Assembly (NCBI GenBank): GCA_033439795.1
Contig: JAUTDP010000010.1
Span: forward strand, 1,302,001 to 1,366,000
Reading direction: 5' to 3'
DNA from: Sordaria brevicollis
Taxonomy: Eukaryota > Ascomycota > Sordariomycetes > Sordariales > Sordariaceae
Length of the DNA stretch: 64,000 nucleotides
The position numbers and the translations under genes were made by a program. How positions within the stretch are numbered: position 1 is the stretch's first letter; each line of letters starts with the position of its first letter. Positions 45,120 to 56,775 of this stretch are shown piece after piece. Below the pieces are notes generated by a model. It was not told the DNA's origin, did not search any database, and saw only the letters and a list, made by a program, of their open reading frames with translations.

Positions 45120-46991
45120 CTAACTCCGAATCTCCCACATTCTGATCTTGCCCACGTCATTACCCACCGCCAGCACATCCCCGCCATTCTGATGGCTAAA
45201 CGCCACAGCCGTGATCCTGCCCAACGGGGTCTGCTCCGTCGGCCAGTTCCTGTACACGGTGCAGCTAGGCAAGTGCACCAGCCTCAGCGCGTCCTTCTTG
45301 TGGAAGCTACCAAACGCCAGCAGCTGACCGTCCGGCGCGAACGTCACCACGGAGATAGGCGTCGTGAGCTGCTCAAACGTCCTCTGCGGGGTGGGGATGC
45401 TCTTGATCTGCACCGTCTCCTCGCCCTGCTGCTTCTTCTTCACCGGCTCAACCAGGTCGTTCCGGTCGTAGATGTTCAAGATGCCGCTGTTCGAGCCCAC
45501 AGCCACCCAGCGATCGCCGCCGATCTGGCTCGGCCCGGTGCCCTTTTGTCCGCCCAGCGCAATGACCGTGCCGCCGATCGAGCCCTCGTCGCGCCAGACG
45601 CCGACCGTGCGACGGCTGAGCATGCTCCACTCGGTGACCTGGCCGTTCTTTCCGAGGATCGAGAGACCGTTGCCGTCGCCCCACCAGGCAAAGTCGGAGA
45701 TACCGCCGCGGCCGTTGGTGCGCGCCTGCGCAATCCACTGCATCGTGCGCACGTTGACAATGTTGACCATGCCGCCACCCTTCTTCTCCGTGGCGATGAG
45801 ACCCAAGTAGCGACCGCAGGGCGAGGGGCGGAAGTTCTCCATGGTGCGCTGCTCGCGCTGGTGGCCCTGGATCTGGGTGACCTTCTTGACGGCACCCGAG
45901 GCCAAGTTCCAGCTGTGGAAGTAGCGACGGCGACCGGCGAAGATGATGTCGTCGCCGTCTGGGCCGAGGAACTCGGAGCGACGAAGGTCGGTGCGCTTGA
46001 CTTGCACCGAGGTGAGGGCCGGGTTTGGCACTGGGTGCGCAGTCGGGTCGATCTGGTGCAGGTACATGATGGAGGAGACGCTGCACGAGAGCAGGATGGG
46101 GTGCTTGGGGTGGAAAGAAAGCGAGCTGACGGACTGCTTGTGGGTGTCGGGAATGTCGCGCGAGCGCTGGATGTCGATGGTCTCGGGGCGTAGCTTGCGG
46201 CGCTTGCTGCCACGGCCGTCGTTGCTGGCGTTGAAGGAGTTGACGTCGCGGAGGTAGGTCTCGAGAGGGAGGGCGGAGTCAATGTCATCTTCGGCGTCGC
46301 TGTCTTCCTCAGAGGAGGAACCGGCGGCTGAGGATCTTCTCCTCCTGCGCTGGCTGGCAGCAGAGGACTCCTTGGCCCACTCGGGAAGGGGATATAGTCG
46401 GAGGTATTGAGAGCGCAGACGGCGCGCGTATTCGGTACCGCTCACAACATCCTCGGCCTCGGACTGACGCAGCTTGCGCAACCGCGTGGCAGCCGCAAGA
46501 GAAACTGTCAACCGCTCGTCGTCACTGTCCTCCCACGCTGGGGGTTCCTCCTTCTGCTCGTATGCCTCTAGTGCCGAGGGCGCGGCCTCTGTCTGCTTCT
46601 TGTCGCCAGCGGGGATGCCGGTATCGAACGCGAAGAGGGCGTTATCATCGATGTCTTCGAGACCGGTCGTGCCATCTTGCCCGTCGGCCTTGGCGAGGGC
46701 CTTGGAATCGGTAAGGTCGGCGAGGAAGTCGTCGCGGAAGAGCTGGGCACGGAAGGTGTCGTTGTTGCCCAAGACAAATCGTTCGAGGTCTTCTTCATCG
46801 GAATCCTTCTCGTCAATCTCGTACTTTTTCCTTGGGTCGGCAATCGAGTCCATATCGGAGTCCTCCTCCTCCTCATCGTCGTCCTCGTCTACCGACATAT
46901 CGTCGTTGTTCTGGATCTCCTCCTCATCGCTCTCGTCAAATCCGACGAACTCGTTGTCGTCGGCAATCTGGTCTTTCGTTTGGGTCGCCAT
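45120..46991 (-). CDS. utp18: U3 snoRNP-associated WD40 protein UTP18
   Basis: A single exon of 623 aa. The N-terminal ~130 residues are highly acidic (runs of Glu/Asp such as DDDEEEEDSD). A segment near 190-215 (YARRLRSQYLRLYPLPEWAK) is characteristic of UTP18, and the C-terminal half forms WD40 repeats (SVSSLSFHPKHPILLSCS, GRYLGLIATE, ISDFAWWGDGNGL, ISVVTFAPDGQLLAFGS, ITAVAFSHQNGGDVLAVGN, ending KIRMWEIRS). UTP18 belongs to the UTP-B module of the small-subunit processome, where it helps process 18S rRNA precursors in the nucleolus and recruits the exosome helicase Mtr4 through its N-terminus. The ATG at 46991 is the first in frame. Length and architecture are normal. Neighbours are unrelated. 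Confidence 0.92.
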   Translation of the reverse strand: MATQTKDQIADDNEFVGFDESDEEEIQNNDDMSVDEDDDEEEEDSDMDSIADPRKKYEIDEKDSDEEDLERFVLGNNDTFRAQLFRDDFLADLTDSKALAKADGQDGTTGLEDIDDNALFAFDTGIPAGDKKQTEAAPSALEAYEQKEEPPAWEDSDDERLTVSLAAATRLRKLRQSEAEDVVSGTEYARRLRSQYLRLYPLPEWAKESSAASQRRRRRSSAAGSSSEEDSDAEDDIDSALPLETYLRDVNSFNASNDGRGSKRRKLRPETIDIQRSRDIPDTHKQSVSSLSFHPKHPILLSCSVSSIMYLHQIDPTAHPVPNPALTSVQVKRTDLRRSEFLGPDGDDIIFAGRRRYFHSWNLASGAVKKVTQIQGHQREQRTMENFRPSPCGRYLGLIATEKKGGGMVNIVNVRTMQWIAQARTNGRGGISDFAWWGDGNGLSILGKNGQVTEWSMLSRRTVGVWRDEGSIGGTVIALGGQKGTGPSQIGGDRWVAVGSNSGILNIYDRNDLVEPVKKKQQGEETVQIKSIPTPQRTFEQLTTPISVVTFAPDGQLLAFGSFHKKDALRLVHLPSCTVYRNWPTEQTPLGRITAVAFSHQNGGDVLAVGNDVGKIRMWEIRS

Positions 46992-47566
46992 GGTGTTCTG
47001 TTGTGGCTGGTCGTGCAAAGTACCGAAACAGAGGTTTGGCGATGAGATTTGTTCGTGGTCAATGGGGTGGAATTGGACGAAAGTGCCACGGCCAGTCGCT
47101 AGTCTTCGGATTGCTTGACGTTGGGAACTTTTTTTTCGTTATCAGCCTTGCAGATTGCAGATCTCTGCCCCACTTAAGATGGACCCACTTGCTATCACAA
47201 ACATGCAGCCTTGCTCTAGGTACATTTTCCAAGTACCTTCGCGCATATGTATCAGCCACCACGGCCCCGATGTACTTCATTATTGATGTTCCTATGTTGA
47301 AAATGACACTTTGGTAAAGTTAGACCGCCATTAAGTCAAGATCTAGAGGCACTTTGATATCTAGTGATTTTACAGGTACCTTGGTATATTCTTAAGCCAA
47401 GGGAAACATGTCCCTTGCATTCTACGAATAAGGTCTGCATAAGTAGAGGGTCCCCCAAGCATGTATAAATTTGTGAAACGCATTCTATCCAAGATCGAAT
47501 TATGATTACCATTTTTCATGTTCCGTATCCAACATTTTAAGCTTCTCTAGTTTCCAACTGCATCGC
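46992..47566. other. Intergenic, UTP18 promoter
   Basis: Lies between the start of UTP18 and the 3' end of the next minus-strand gene. No coding frame is supported and no repeat is recognised. Confidence 0.5.
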
Positions 47567-48454
47567 TTAGCTCAACAACAGAGCATAGCTGAAACCAATC
47601 ACGCACAACAAGTCAAGAGCATCCTTGCAGTTCGCCAATCCAGCACCGCTCTCCTCGCCGGGAGTCTCAATAACGGTCGAGTCACCAGGAGCAAAAAGAA
47701 CGCCAAGCTCGTTGGTGTCAGTCCAGTCAATCTCCTCGGGAGCCAACAACGGGTTGTCGAGAGCCTGGCAAGACGGGCGGTCTTCGCGTTTGCTGATGCC
47801 GTTGGTGACAGAAATGGGGAGGTCGAAGATAGTGTAATGGTCCTCGCCGTTGAGTCTGAAGCTTTGGCGGATGGAGATCTAAAAGGATTGTTAGTTACAA
47901 GGTCATGCATGGTAAGAGTTTTCGGTCAAACTCACGTTGTAGCTGCCACGATCTTCCCCATTATAACCATCGCCAACCAGGCAGTCAGGCCATGTCCACC
48001 TGACATGCTTCACGGTGCTTCCAGGCTCGGAGAGCATGATATCACCAAGTGTGGCATTGTCGGCCGACGCAGTACCGTTGGTAATGGTAAAGTTGCGGCC
48101 GGTGTCATAGCTGTAGAGGAAAATGTTGATGTTGTAGATTTGGCTGGAAGCGTCATCGGCGTAGGGCGGCAGAGGAAGCTTGCCATTAGTGGAGACATCA
48201 AGCGCAATCTCAATGTTGTCTAATCCATCGCCTATTAGTTCTAATACATAGCGGATCCTCAAGCCGTTTGACTATTGACGACGGCATGTCGGGCACTAAC
48301 CTCCGCCAAGAGGCGTGTTTGGTTGCGGGGCGTTGACGATAGCAAAACCTGGAGTATAGATCTGGCCGTTGCTGATGGTAAAGTTGCCCGCAAGAGCCTT
48401 GGTAGCGAACAGAGCCGCAGCCGCAAAAGAGGTGAGAGACGTGGACTTTGTCAT
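47567..48454 (-). CDS. Secreted cell-surface protein of unknown function
   Basis: Three exons on the minus strand (48454..48301, 48231..47936, 47878..47567), with 69- and 57-bp introns, encode 253 aa. A signal peptide (SLTSFAAAALFATKALA) is followed by a beta-rich domain with several N-glycosylation sites (NFTISNG, NFTITNGT, NATL), a VRWTWPDCLVGDG motif and two C-terminal cysteines. The last ~15 residues are hydrophobic after a small-residue stretch (GEESGAGLANC), as in GPI-anchored wall proteins. The domain between the signal and the tail is one I have seen only in fungal secreted proteins without a known activity. A structural or adhesive role at the cell wall is an inference. Confidence 0.75.
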
Positions 48455-50278
48455 TTTGAAGCCGTGTGAAGATAAAGTTCTCAGCGGCTCGGTGAGGCAA
48501 AGTATCTGGAAACTTAAGAGAGTTGAAAATGAGGTTGTCAAAAGAGAAAACGGGACAGCAACTGGGCGTATCCCGGGGAAGAGAGAGAGAGACAGTTGAA
48601 TCAAACTGTCAAATGTAGAAATTGATCTTCAGAGATCGACAATGTGGAAAGAGAGAGATGGATGAAGATGGGAAAGGGAAGCACAAATAATAAAAAATAC
48701 CAAAAGGTCTCTGGGATACCGCCGCCAGAGTAAGATTGCACCGTGAGATTAGTGAGGAGTTAGTAAACGAGTCAAGGCAGGGGAAAAGCTTCTCTTATTC
48801 CCACATAGTTGGGGTCTGTATCCAAAAGCGAAGAAGCCGTGTGGGTATGTCGGCTGTTCTCCAGACCCTGAATCCTGAAGCCATTTCCACTCTGGCCGCT
48901 TGCCGAGAGGACAAGAGACCGAGATCCGAATTCTCATCACATTCACGGCAGATCTGGTGGAAGACGGGGTCGACACCTTCCAAAGTAGGATCGACACGTG
49001 CAGTCTGATCGCCGTTTGGGGATTGTGAGAGGGTCCCACAGCGGGATTGAGGGCTCATGTTGGTTTGACATGTCGGAGAATGGGTTGTGGTTGTTTGAAC
49101 AAGGAGGAAAGTTGACGGGAAGAAAAGATGGAAATTATGCATGCAATTGACTTTGCGCGTGTTTCATCATTTCATGGGCTTCGCTTGGGATTCTGGAAAG
49201 CATGGACCCCTGGACGAACCATCAGCCAGTGGAGCTCGCCAAGTGGATAGAAGGCCCGCTTGTGCCGAATCAGCCGACCAACCACATGGGGTTTTCCATC
49301 AGGTCTTCCAGAAGCCAACCCTCCAGCCAAAATCATAAACGAAAGCGACGGCAACGCCAGCGGTGATGAGTCCGAAGACGCACAGGCCATATCCGGAGCT
49401 ACGGCGTCTACTATTTTCCCGGTGAGCGCCGAAGATGAAAGCCGACCGGACTTGTTTACGCCCGGCTCCGGCTGTGAGCGATCTTGGCGCGGACCTTGGC
49501 CCGGGGTTGGGCGCTGGGCTAGTCTCCCTAGTGTCGATAGCACGCCGCGCAATCAAGCACCTTCCTGAACAAGAGAAGTGGCGGGCAAGGACCCTGGGGT
49601 GTTAAATTGACTATGCTTGGAACTCGAGAGGTTCTCAACAAGCGCTTTCATCCAACCCAGCAACTAGCATACAGAGAAGGAGAATCACTTCATGGTAGAA
49701 TTTCCCCGGTAGCATCAAGAGGCGTGGTCTCATTCTTTCCTGTCAGCATTGGCGAATCCTCGATGGCATTGTTGGCAGTTCCATGCAGTAGTAGTAGGTA
49801 GCTCTTATCTTATCGCCCGGCGTTCTAGCAAAGGGCGCAAGCTCAACCGCGGGGGTGGGATCCACATCAGCAACACCAGCAAATGGCATCGCGGGCTTTC
49901 TCCAGACATCAGCTTACCTCCACGGTCATTTTAACCAACAATTGTAACATCAGATATCTCATTGCTAACAGTAATTGGAATTGGCGACGATCCACCACCA
50001 AGGAGTCAGAGATCGCGGCGGCTAAATAAGTATAAAAGTTCGAAAAGTTACTGACTTCAAATTCTACAGATTACCCTTTCCGTGTATCTCCCGGCCCTCC
50101 TCGTTTTCGTCTCTACTTCACTTCTCGTCACCAGTGATCCTTGTCGAATCTCGAAAGAACTCATACTTTAAAAGACAATAACCAGAAATCGAGAGCAGCC
50201 ACTGCACGGGCTTCGAGTTCCTTGCGGTAACTCATCAACCTCGATCCGCTCTCAGACACCAGGTCAACGAACACCAAC
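48455..50278. other. 1.8-kb intergenic between divergent genes
   Basis: Contains the promoters of the secreted-protein gene (minus) and of the pseudouridine gene (plus). A TATAAAAG-like box lies at about 50031-50038, roughly 250 bp before the ATG of the latter. No coding frame is supported. Confidence 0.5.
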
Positions 50279-53000
50279 ATGGCCACTCGGCAACACCTCC
50301 TTAGCCGGGCCCACCATGTCAGCTCAGCCCTACTGGGCTCGAGACTCAACAAATGTGCCCGCCTACCCGGTTTCAACACCACCCAAAAGCGACTCAGGAG
50401 CACAGACTCTCAACTGGCCAGCCTCCTCAAGGTCTCCCCTGAAGTAGCTGACGCCGTGGCCACCAACAAGCCTGTCGTGGCTCTTGAGTCCACCATTTAC
50501 ACCCATGGCGCCCTTGGAGACGACCTTTACCTCGAGGACATTGTCCGCAAGAACGGAGCTGTCCCTGCTGTCTGTGGTATTCTTGCCGGCGTGCCTACTG
50601 TTGGTTTGAGCACTGCTGAGGTGGAGCGTATGGTCAATGAGGGCGCGAAGAAGGCTTCCAGACGCGATCTTGCGTACCTGGTTGGAAAGGTAATTCGTCC
50701 ACTGCAAGGTCGTGGGACTAAAAAAACAAATCTTGTTTGAAAAGGGCCCCGGTATGCTAACCACTCTTCGTACAGGGCCTTACCGGGACCAAGATCCATG
50801 GTGGCACCACCATTTCCGGGACAATGGTTCTCTCTAGACTCGCCGGAATCCGCGTATTTGGTACCGGCGGTCTTGGTGGTGTTCACAAGGGCGGCGAGAA
50901 CTCGATGGACATCTCGGCCGACTTGACCGAGCTCGGAAGGACTCGCGTCGCCGTAGTAAGCAGTGGAAGCAAGGGCTTCCTCGATATTCCCAGGACTCTC
51001 GAATTCCTCGAGACCCACGGCGTCCTAGTGTCCACATTCGCGGACGGGCGTCAAGGAAACGTTGACTTCCCCGCCTTCTGGGCCCGCGAAAGCGGCATCA
51101 AGAGCCCTTCAGTGGTCCAGAACGAGGCCGAAGCTGCGGCCATGATCTATGCCCAGGAACAGCTCAACATTGAGTCGGGTCTGCTCTTTGCCAACCCTAT
51201 CCCGGAGGAGTATGCCATCTCCAGGAAGGACATGGAGCACGCCATCAGCGTTGCTGTGCGTGAGGCCGACGAGAAGGGTTTTACTGGCGCTGAGAACACG
51301 CCGTACATTCTCAGGAGAATCAGGGAGTTGACCGATGGCCGCAGTGTGCCTGCCAATAAGTACTTGGTGCAGTCAAACGTCGAGCGGGCCGCTAAGGTAG
51401 CAGTGGAGCTCAGTAAGCTTATTGAGGGCGGATCCCGCTCCCGCTCCTCCTCTTCTCAGGCTGCTGCGTAAGCACCTTATTATAACCTCCGATTAAGCCA
51501 AGCTAAACATAAACCTTGTTAACGTAAAGTTGTTGATCAGGTTTACAATTCAGTCTCCTGGAACACCTGGAACACCCAAAGTGAAAGTAGATATCAAGCC
51601 TGAGCCTTCCAAGGTCACACAGCAGCAACAGGTAAGGAGTTCTAGTCCTTTGTCTTCGGTGATAATCTGTCCTTCTAGTAACCGCTGTGTCACTGACTGA
51701 TTGATCAAACCTACCTTGGAAAACAGTCTAATACGGCTGACATCCTTGTTGCTGGCTCCGTCGCCCTTGATCTGAGCTGTGACTATTCCGGCGGCGTTGA
51801 TGCCGAGGGTAACAAGGCCGTGTCGCCTCTAGCCCATGTGTCAAATCCATCCCATATTACTCAGTCCGTCGGAGGAGTAGGCCACAATGTAGCCCTCGCT
51901 GCCCACAAAGTCAGCGAGGAGGGCAAAGTCAGGCTCTGCAGCATGGTCGGTGACGACATGTAAGTCACCCTTACCCTTCCCTCCCGGAACACTTCTCAGA
52001 ATCTGACACTCCTAAACCCAGCGCGGGGGCCACCATCCTCGCCAACCTCGAAGCCTCCGGCCTCGACACCACCTGCATCCGCAAGCTCGGGCGCGAATAC
52101 CCGTCCACCCGCACCGCTCAATACGTAGCCGTCAACGACGCCGACAAAAACCTCGTAATGGCCATGGCTGACATGGCCATCTTCTCCAACCACTCCTTCC
52201 CAACCTACTGGAACTCGGCCGTAGCCGCCACCAAACCCAAATGGTTGGTGGTGGACGGCAACTGGGCCGAAGCCGACATCCAAACCTGGACAGAAGCAGG
52301 CCGCAAACACGGCGCCCGCGTAGCGTTTGAGCCCGTATCAGCCGCCAAATCCGAACGTCTCTTTGCCCCACCCAAACACGGCGGCCAGCTTCCCTTGCGC
52401 TTGTTTCCCAACCCCAGCGTCGACCTCGCTAGCCCAAACCAGTACGAGTTGGCAGCTATGCACGCCGCCGCCACCCGCAACGAATACTTCTCGCACAGCT
52501 GGTTCGAGGTCATCGACGCCTTCGGCATGCGCGGCTCCCGCGACAAGTTTGTGCGTTTGACCAGCTCCGAAATCACCGACATGGGTCTGCCGCAGCAGAA
52601 TATCCAGCTATTGCCATATATCCCGACCATCATCACCAAGCTGGGATCAAAGGGCGCGTTGGTGACTATGTTGTTGAAACCTGAGGATCCGTTGCTGAGG
52701 GATGTCAATGCCGCGCCGTACATTCTGGCGAGGAACTATAACGATCATCCGTATGTCGGGGGTGTTTACATGCGGTTGTTCCCGCCTGTGGAGGAGGTCA
52801 AGGATGTGGTTAGTGTTAATGGGGTGGGCGACACGTTCTTGGGCGTGTTGGTGGCGGGTCTGGCGATGGGTGGAAGGGTAGAGAATCTGGTGGATGTCGC
52901 GCAGAGGGCGGCGTGTTTGTCGTTGAGGAGTCATGAGAGTGTGAGTATGGAGTTGGCGGGGTTGAAGGGGGAGTTGAGGTTGGCGGTGGAGAGGGAGTGA
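50279..53000 (+). CDS. Bifunctional pseudouridine-5'-phosphate glycosidase / pseudouridine kinase
   Basis: Five exons (50279..50689, 50776..51467, 51541..51631, 51727..51959, 52022..53000) encode 801 aa with all phases consistent. Residues ~40-365 are an indigoidine-synthase-A/YeiN-like pseudouridine-5'-phosphate glycosidase (ALESTIYTHGAL, GLTGTKIHGGTTISGTM, GTGGLGGVHKG, SSGSKGFLDIPRTLEFLET, NPIPEEYAI). A short linker (exon 3, Thr/Pro/Lys/Gln-rich) leads to a PfkB carbohydrate kinase domain from ~405 (ADILVAGSVALDLSC, GGVGHNVALAAHKV, GDDIAGATI, KWLVVDGN, and VNGVGDTFLG with the catalytic Asp746). Together they phosphorylate pseudouridine and cleave the C-glycosidic bond of the product to uracil and ribose-5-phosphate, recycling a modified nucleoside from RNA turnover. 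The fusion is known in eukaryotes. The first ~35 residues (RQHLLSRAHHVSSALLGSRL) look like a mitochondrial presequence. Confidence 0.92.
51468..51540 (+). other. Intron between the two enzyme domains
   Basis: GTAAGC..CAG, 73 bp. If it is retained, translation ends one codon later at the TAA of 51469-51471, giving a 368-aa protein with only the glycosidase domain. Confidence 0.7.
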
Positions 53001-53759
53001 AAAGGGTTTATGCTGAAGGATTGTTTGGGTGATGAATGAATAAAATGGTTCTGAAGGGGCAAGATAGGACAAAAGATATGGGATTTTGTTTCAACTATGT
53101 AGGAGGGTGGGAGTTGGCATTTTGAAGTGGGCGCGGAAACCCTCGAGGTGAAGAGAGTGTTGTTTTTTTCCAGGACAACATGAAGAGACCAGGAGAACGT
53201 CATAAAAGATTATATGTGACGAATACTGTCTCTGAAGAGCCTTCTTTCGGAGTGTCTCACTTGCATTGCTTCATCTGGAGAGGGGCTGGACGTTCGACGA
53301 GACTCTACGCTAGGGCTGCTAGCGCCCGAGTCCGGGGACGTTCTTGGCAGACGTGGACAAAGAACCTCTTCGGTCTCTAGCTTCGCCAATCCTTCCCGAA
53401 ACAGGCTTTCCCTTCTCCAACTCATCTTCCCCTCACTGTCTCACTGTCGCATCACCAAAGTCACATCCACAACCACTCAGGGCCGCGGACTCCAGACCTC
53501 GGTAGCTTGCGCACATGCGGGCCAAGATCGTGTCAAACGATGCGGGGGAAGCCATGGCATGCAACCCTTTGAGTCCCTTGGCAGTTGGAGAGGACGATCA
53601 AGATGAGGCCATATGATTAAAAAGGGGACGACATCCCTTTCTCCTTCTACCTCAGGTTTGGTCATTGGTGGTGAACTTGACTCTCCCTTCTGACGTTATC
53701 CTCTCCAGGCCCATCGTATTCCAAGTCTTACCCGACCACATACGACCAGAACCATCACG
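53001..53759. other. Intergenic, SDR promoter
   Basis: No coding frame is supported. It holds the 3' flank of the pseudouridine gene and the promoter and leader of the SDR gene. Confidence 0.5.
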
Positions 53760-54902
53760 ATGCCTTTCCACGACGGCCTCCTCCCCCGCGAGGGCTTCAA
53801 GGGAGACACTCTCATTTCCCTGATCGGCAAGACGGCCTTCAACACCAAGCTCCTCCTCCCTCTCTTCCTCGCGGCCAAGTATACCAAGCGCGGTCAGGAC
53901 TTCTCCATCCTCCACCCGACAGCCTTCAAGCGCCTCAAGACGCTCCTCATCCTCGCCCTCATCGGCGCCGCGAACCGCTACCTCAACCGCAAGGTGCTCA
54001 ACAACGGCGTCTCCGACACGTACGACTGGCCGCGCGAGATCGTGCTCATCACGGGCGGCGCCGGCGGCATCGGCGGGGAGATGGTCAAGCTGTTCGCCGA
54101 GAAGGGCGTGCGCGTCGTCGTGCTCGACATCCAGCCCATGACCTTCAACGCCGGCTCCAACGTGCACTACTTCAAGTGCGACCTAACCAGCCGGGCCAAC
54201 GTCGCCGCCGTCGCCCAGGAAGTCCGCAAGAAGGTCGGCGACCCGACCGTGCTCATCAACAACGCCGGCGTCGTCCAGGGCCGCACAGTCCTCGAGACCA
54301 CAGAGAAGGACCTCCGCTTCACCTTCGACGTCAACCTCTTTGCGCACTACTACACCGCGCAGGAGTTCCTGCCGTACATGATCAAGCGCGACCACGGCAT
54401 GGTGGTGACGGTCGCCAGCTTTGCTTCGTGGGTGTGCGTGCCCAACATGGTTGATTACGCTGCCTCGAAAGCCGCTGCTTTGTCATTCCACCAGGGCTTG
54501 ACGGCCGAGTTGAAGAGCACGTACAAGGCGCCTAGGGTCAGGACCATTGTCGTGAACCAAGGCTACACCAAGACGCCGCTGTTTGAGGGGTACCAGAACG
54601 ATTCGCCGTTTCTGCTCCCGGCCCTCGAGCCGGCGACGGTGGCGGAGGCTGTGGTCAGGAAGGTGTTGACGGGCGAGAGCGGACAGGTGGTGGTGCCCAA
54701 GATGGGGAACCTGACGAGCGGCCTCGCGGCGTTCCCGCTCTGGTATCAGACAAAGCTGAGGGCGAAGAACGTGACGATCATGAGCCAGTTTAAAGGCAGG
54801 AAGGTGGTCAAAGATTTGGATACGTTTTACGAGGGGAGGGAGAAGGGGAAGGAGGGTAAGGGCGGGGATCAAGGGCCGGAGGCTAGTACGGTGCTGGTTT
54901 GA
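53760..54902 (+). CDS. Short-chain dehydrogenase/reductase, membrane-associated
   Basis: A single exon of 380 aa. The Rossmann motif TGGAGGIGG begins near residue 99, DIQP ends the second strand, CDLTS follows, NNAG is near 165, the catalytic tetrad shows a Ser in VASFAS and YAASK (Tyr and Lys, about residues 237-241), and VNQGYTKTPLF replaces the PG motif of classical SDRs. A hydrophobic N-terminal segment (LKTLLILALIGAANRYL, about 62-78) precedes the fold, as in the retinol dehydrogenase / 17-beta-HSD11-type SDR16C group, which sits on the ER or lipid droplets and uses NAD(P)(H) on lipophilic alcohols. The C-terminal ~35 residues are Lys/Glu/Gly-rich. The substrate cannot be inferred. The codon use is very GC-rich at third positions, as in highly expressed genes. 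Confidence 0.88.
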   Translation: MPFHDGLLPREGFKGDTLISLIGKTAFNTKLLLPLFLAAKYTKRGQDFSILHPTAFKRLKTLLILALIGAANRYLNRKVLNNGVSDTYDWPREIVLITGGAGGIGGEMVKLFAEKGVRVVVLDIQPMTFNAGSNVHYFKCDLTSRANVAAVAQEVRKKVGDPTVLINNAGVVQGRTVLETTEKDLRFTFDVNLFAHYYTAQEFLPYMIKRDHGMVVTVASFASWVCVPNMVDYAASKAAALSFHQGLTAELKSTYKAPRVRTIVVNQGYTKTPLFEGYQNDSPFLLPALEPATVAEAVVRKVLTGESGQVVVPKMGNLTSGLAAFPLWYQTKLRAKNVTIMSQFKGRKVVKDLDTFYEGREKGKEGKGGDQGPEASTVLV

Positions 54903-56775
54903 GGGTGGGGGGAGTTTGTTTGTATATTTGGGGAAGGGTAATATAATTGATGAACAACATTAGCAGAGGCGACGAGTTGATAGCGCAACTTCATATTTCA
55001 CTTCTTTATGTACCTTCATTTCACATTCCGGCAGCAATGAGCTTGCCTTTTCGACTTCTCCGAAAGGAAACAGGCGATGTTTCGGGACACCCACTGTACC
55101 TCGCGGAATCCTTTTGTGCCTTGATATCGATTTTTCAAGATCACTTCCTATCCATCTGCAACGTATGTAATAACTCGTTTCTTTCGATCTTGCCAAAATG
55201 TAAGGTCCGTCTTCTCGTTTACCACCAAAATGAGGTAAAATGGAATGTACTCAACTTCCTACCCCTAACCCTACTGATAGACATTTTCGGAAAGGGAGGC
55301 AGGGAGGCAAGAACTTAGGAGACACTCGTTCTTTCCTTGAACAGAACGTCTCGGGGCAATCACAAGAATTTTCTGCAAGCATTTTTCGCATACAATATTT
55401 CAAGATTTCTCAGTCATCCCGTTACTCGTCTTGTCTTGTGTAATAATATCACCGAGTGTCTGACATTACACTACCTCGCCCAGCTTCCGAATTTTGCAAT
55501 TCTACTGTCGCGATACCGTCAACTTGAGCGAGTAACAAGGTGGTTTAAATATCTGACCTAATTTAACCTTTTTAGTACGGCGGCGTGAAGCCCATGTCAG
55601 ATAATACGTAGGGTACTCTAGGTTCACCGGGCTTGGCAAAAGCAGGTCAAACGATGGGACGTCATGACCCGTCTCCAAAGATCATCAGTTGAGGTACCCC
55701 ATTGACAAACTAGGGGGGTTGGGATGCCGTATGTGCTTCACGAAAAGCTGATGTTCTGGAATTGTTGGTCACTGGTACTATTCATCCCGCAAAGAATCAT
55801 CTTTCGGGTTTCCAAGGGGAAATTTCTTGCGTTTGAGGAGGGTGTGGGACGGTGGGAGACCTCGGCGACCTCGCGCGGTCTTCCGTGGGTGTGGCTGTTT
55901 GTTTATGCCTCTCCCCTTCAATGTTATTAATTGAGTTTTTCGATCTATCCCATCATATGATTGCCGCCGTCAAGAAAGTCACCAGGATGCAAACTATCGA
56001 GCGCTTCGCCCATAAACATACCTCTAGGCATGGCTCAAACTAGGTAGTGGGAACATGGCCTGATTGGAACCAGCCACCAGGGATTGTAAGGTTGAAGAGT
56101 TTTTGGATGGGGTCTAAAGGCCGAGTGAGAAAGCAAGGCCCAAAAGCTCTATGAAGATTGGAAGGTAGTAGGTACCTAGAAAACCAAGGATGGTGGGACG
56201 GCCATTCCCGGGTGAGCGTTTACCGGACTACGGACGATTACAGCAAAGAGGTTGAAGATGCTACTGATGCCTTTGGGTTGCCCTGCCTTCCTTGCATCCC
56301 GGTACGACAAAGAGCACGCTGAGTATGATGGCAGCGTCCTATTCTTTGCCCTGACTTTCTCTTCTTGTCGTTGTCAACAGATCGGCGTGGACCACCATTT
56401 CTACCACGCAGCTTTTTTTATTCTCTCTTTTTTTTTTTTTTTATTGTCGTCTGACAGTTTGAAGACCTAGGAGATCCCGAAGACATTCTCCACAGCGATT
56501 CCTTCATTTTTTTTTTTGTGCCAGACCACCAGATATTTGTTGTACAAACACGGTATATATAACGTAGGTATCTAAGTTAAAAAGATTAAAAAAAAACTGG
56601 TATCCAAGTTCCTGCCTGCCGGTCATCATAAAACCGTTACAACATGACATGACATGATTTGTGGTGACATGACTTTTTTGCACCATCTATCTATCTAACC
56701 TTATCGTTTCATACATGGTATCTCCTATCTATATCAACCAAAAAGCGCCACTCATCGCCATCCCAAAGAAGCCGA
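54903..56775. other. Intergenic between convergent genes
   Basis: The 3' flanks of the SDR and PalF genes. Poly-T runs lie at about 56429-56443 and 56507-56518. No coding frame is supported. Confidence 0.5.

Noticed and set aside
45192..46193. 333-codon open frame opposite UTP18
   Set aside because: Shadow of the GC-rich third positions of UTP18 on the other strand.
50824..51471. Stand-alone glycosidase ending at 51471
   Set aside because: A GTAAGC donor just before the stop and perfect downstream phases support fusion to the kinase. It is kept only as a possible intron-retention form.
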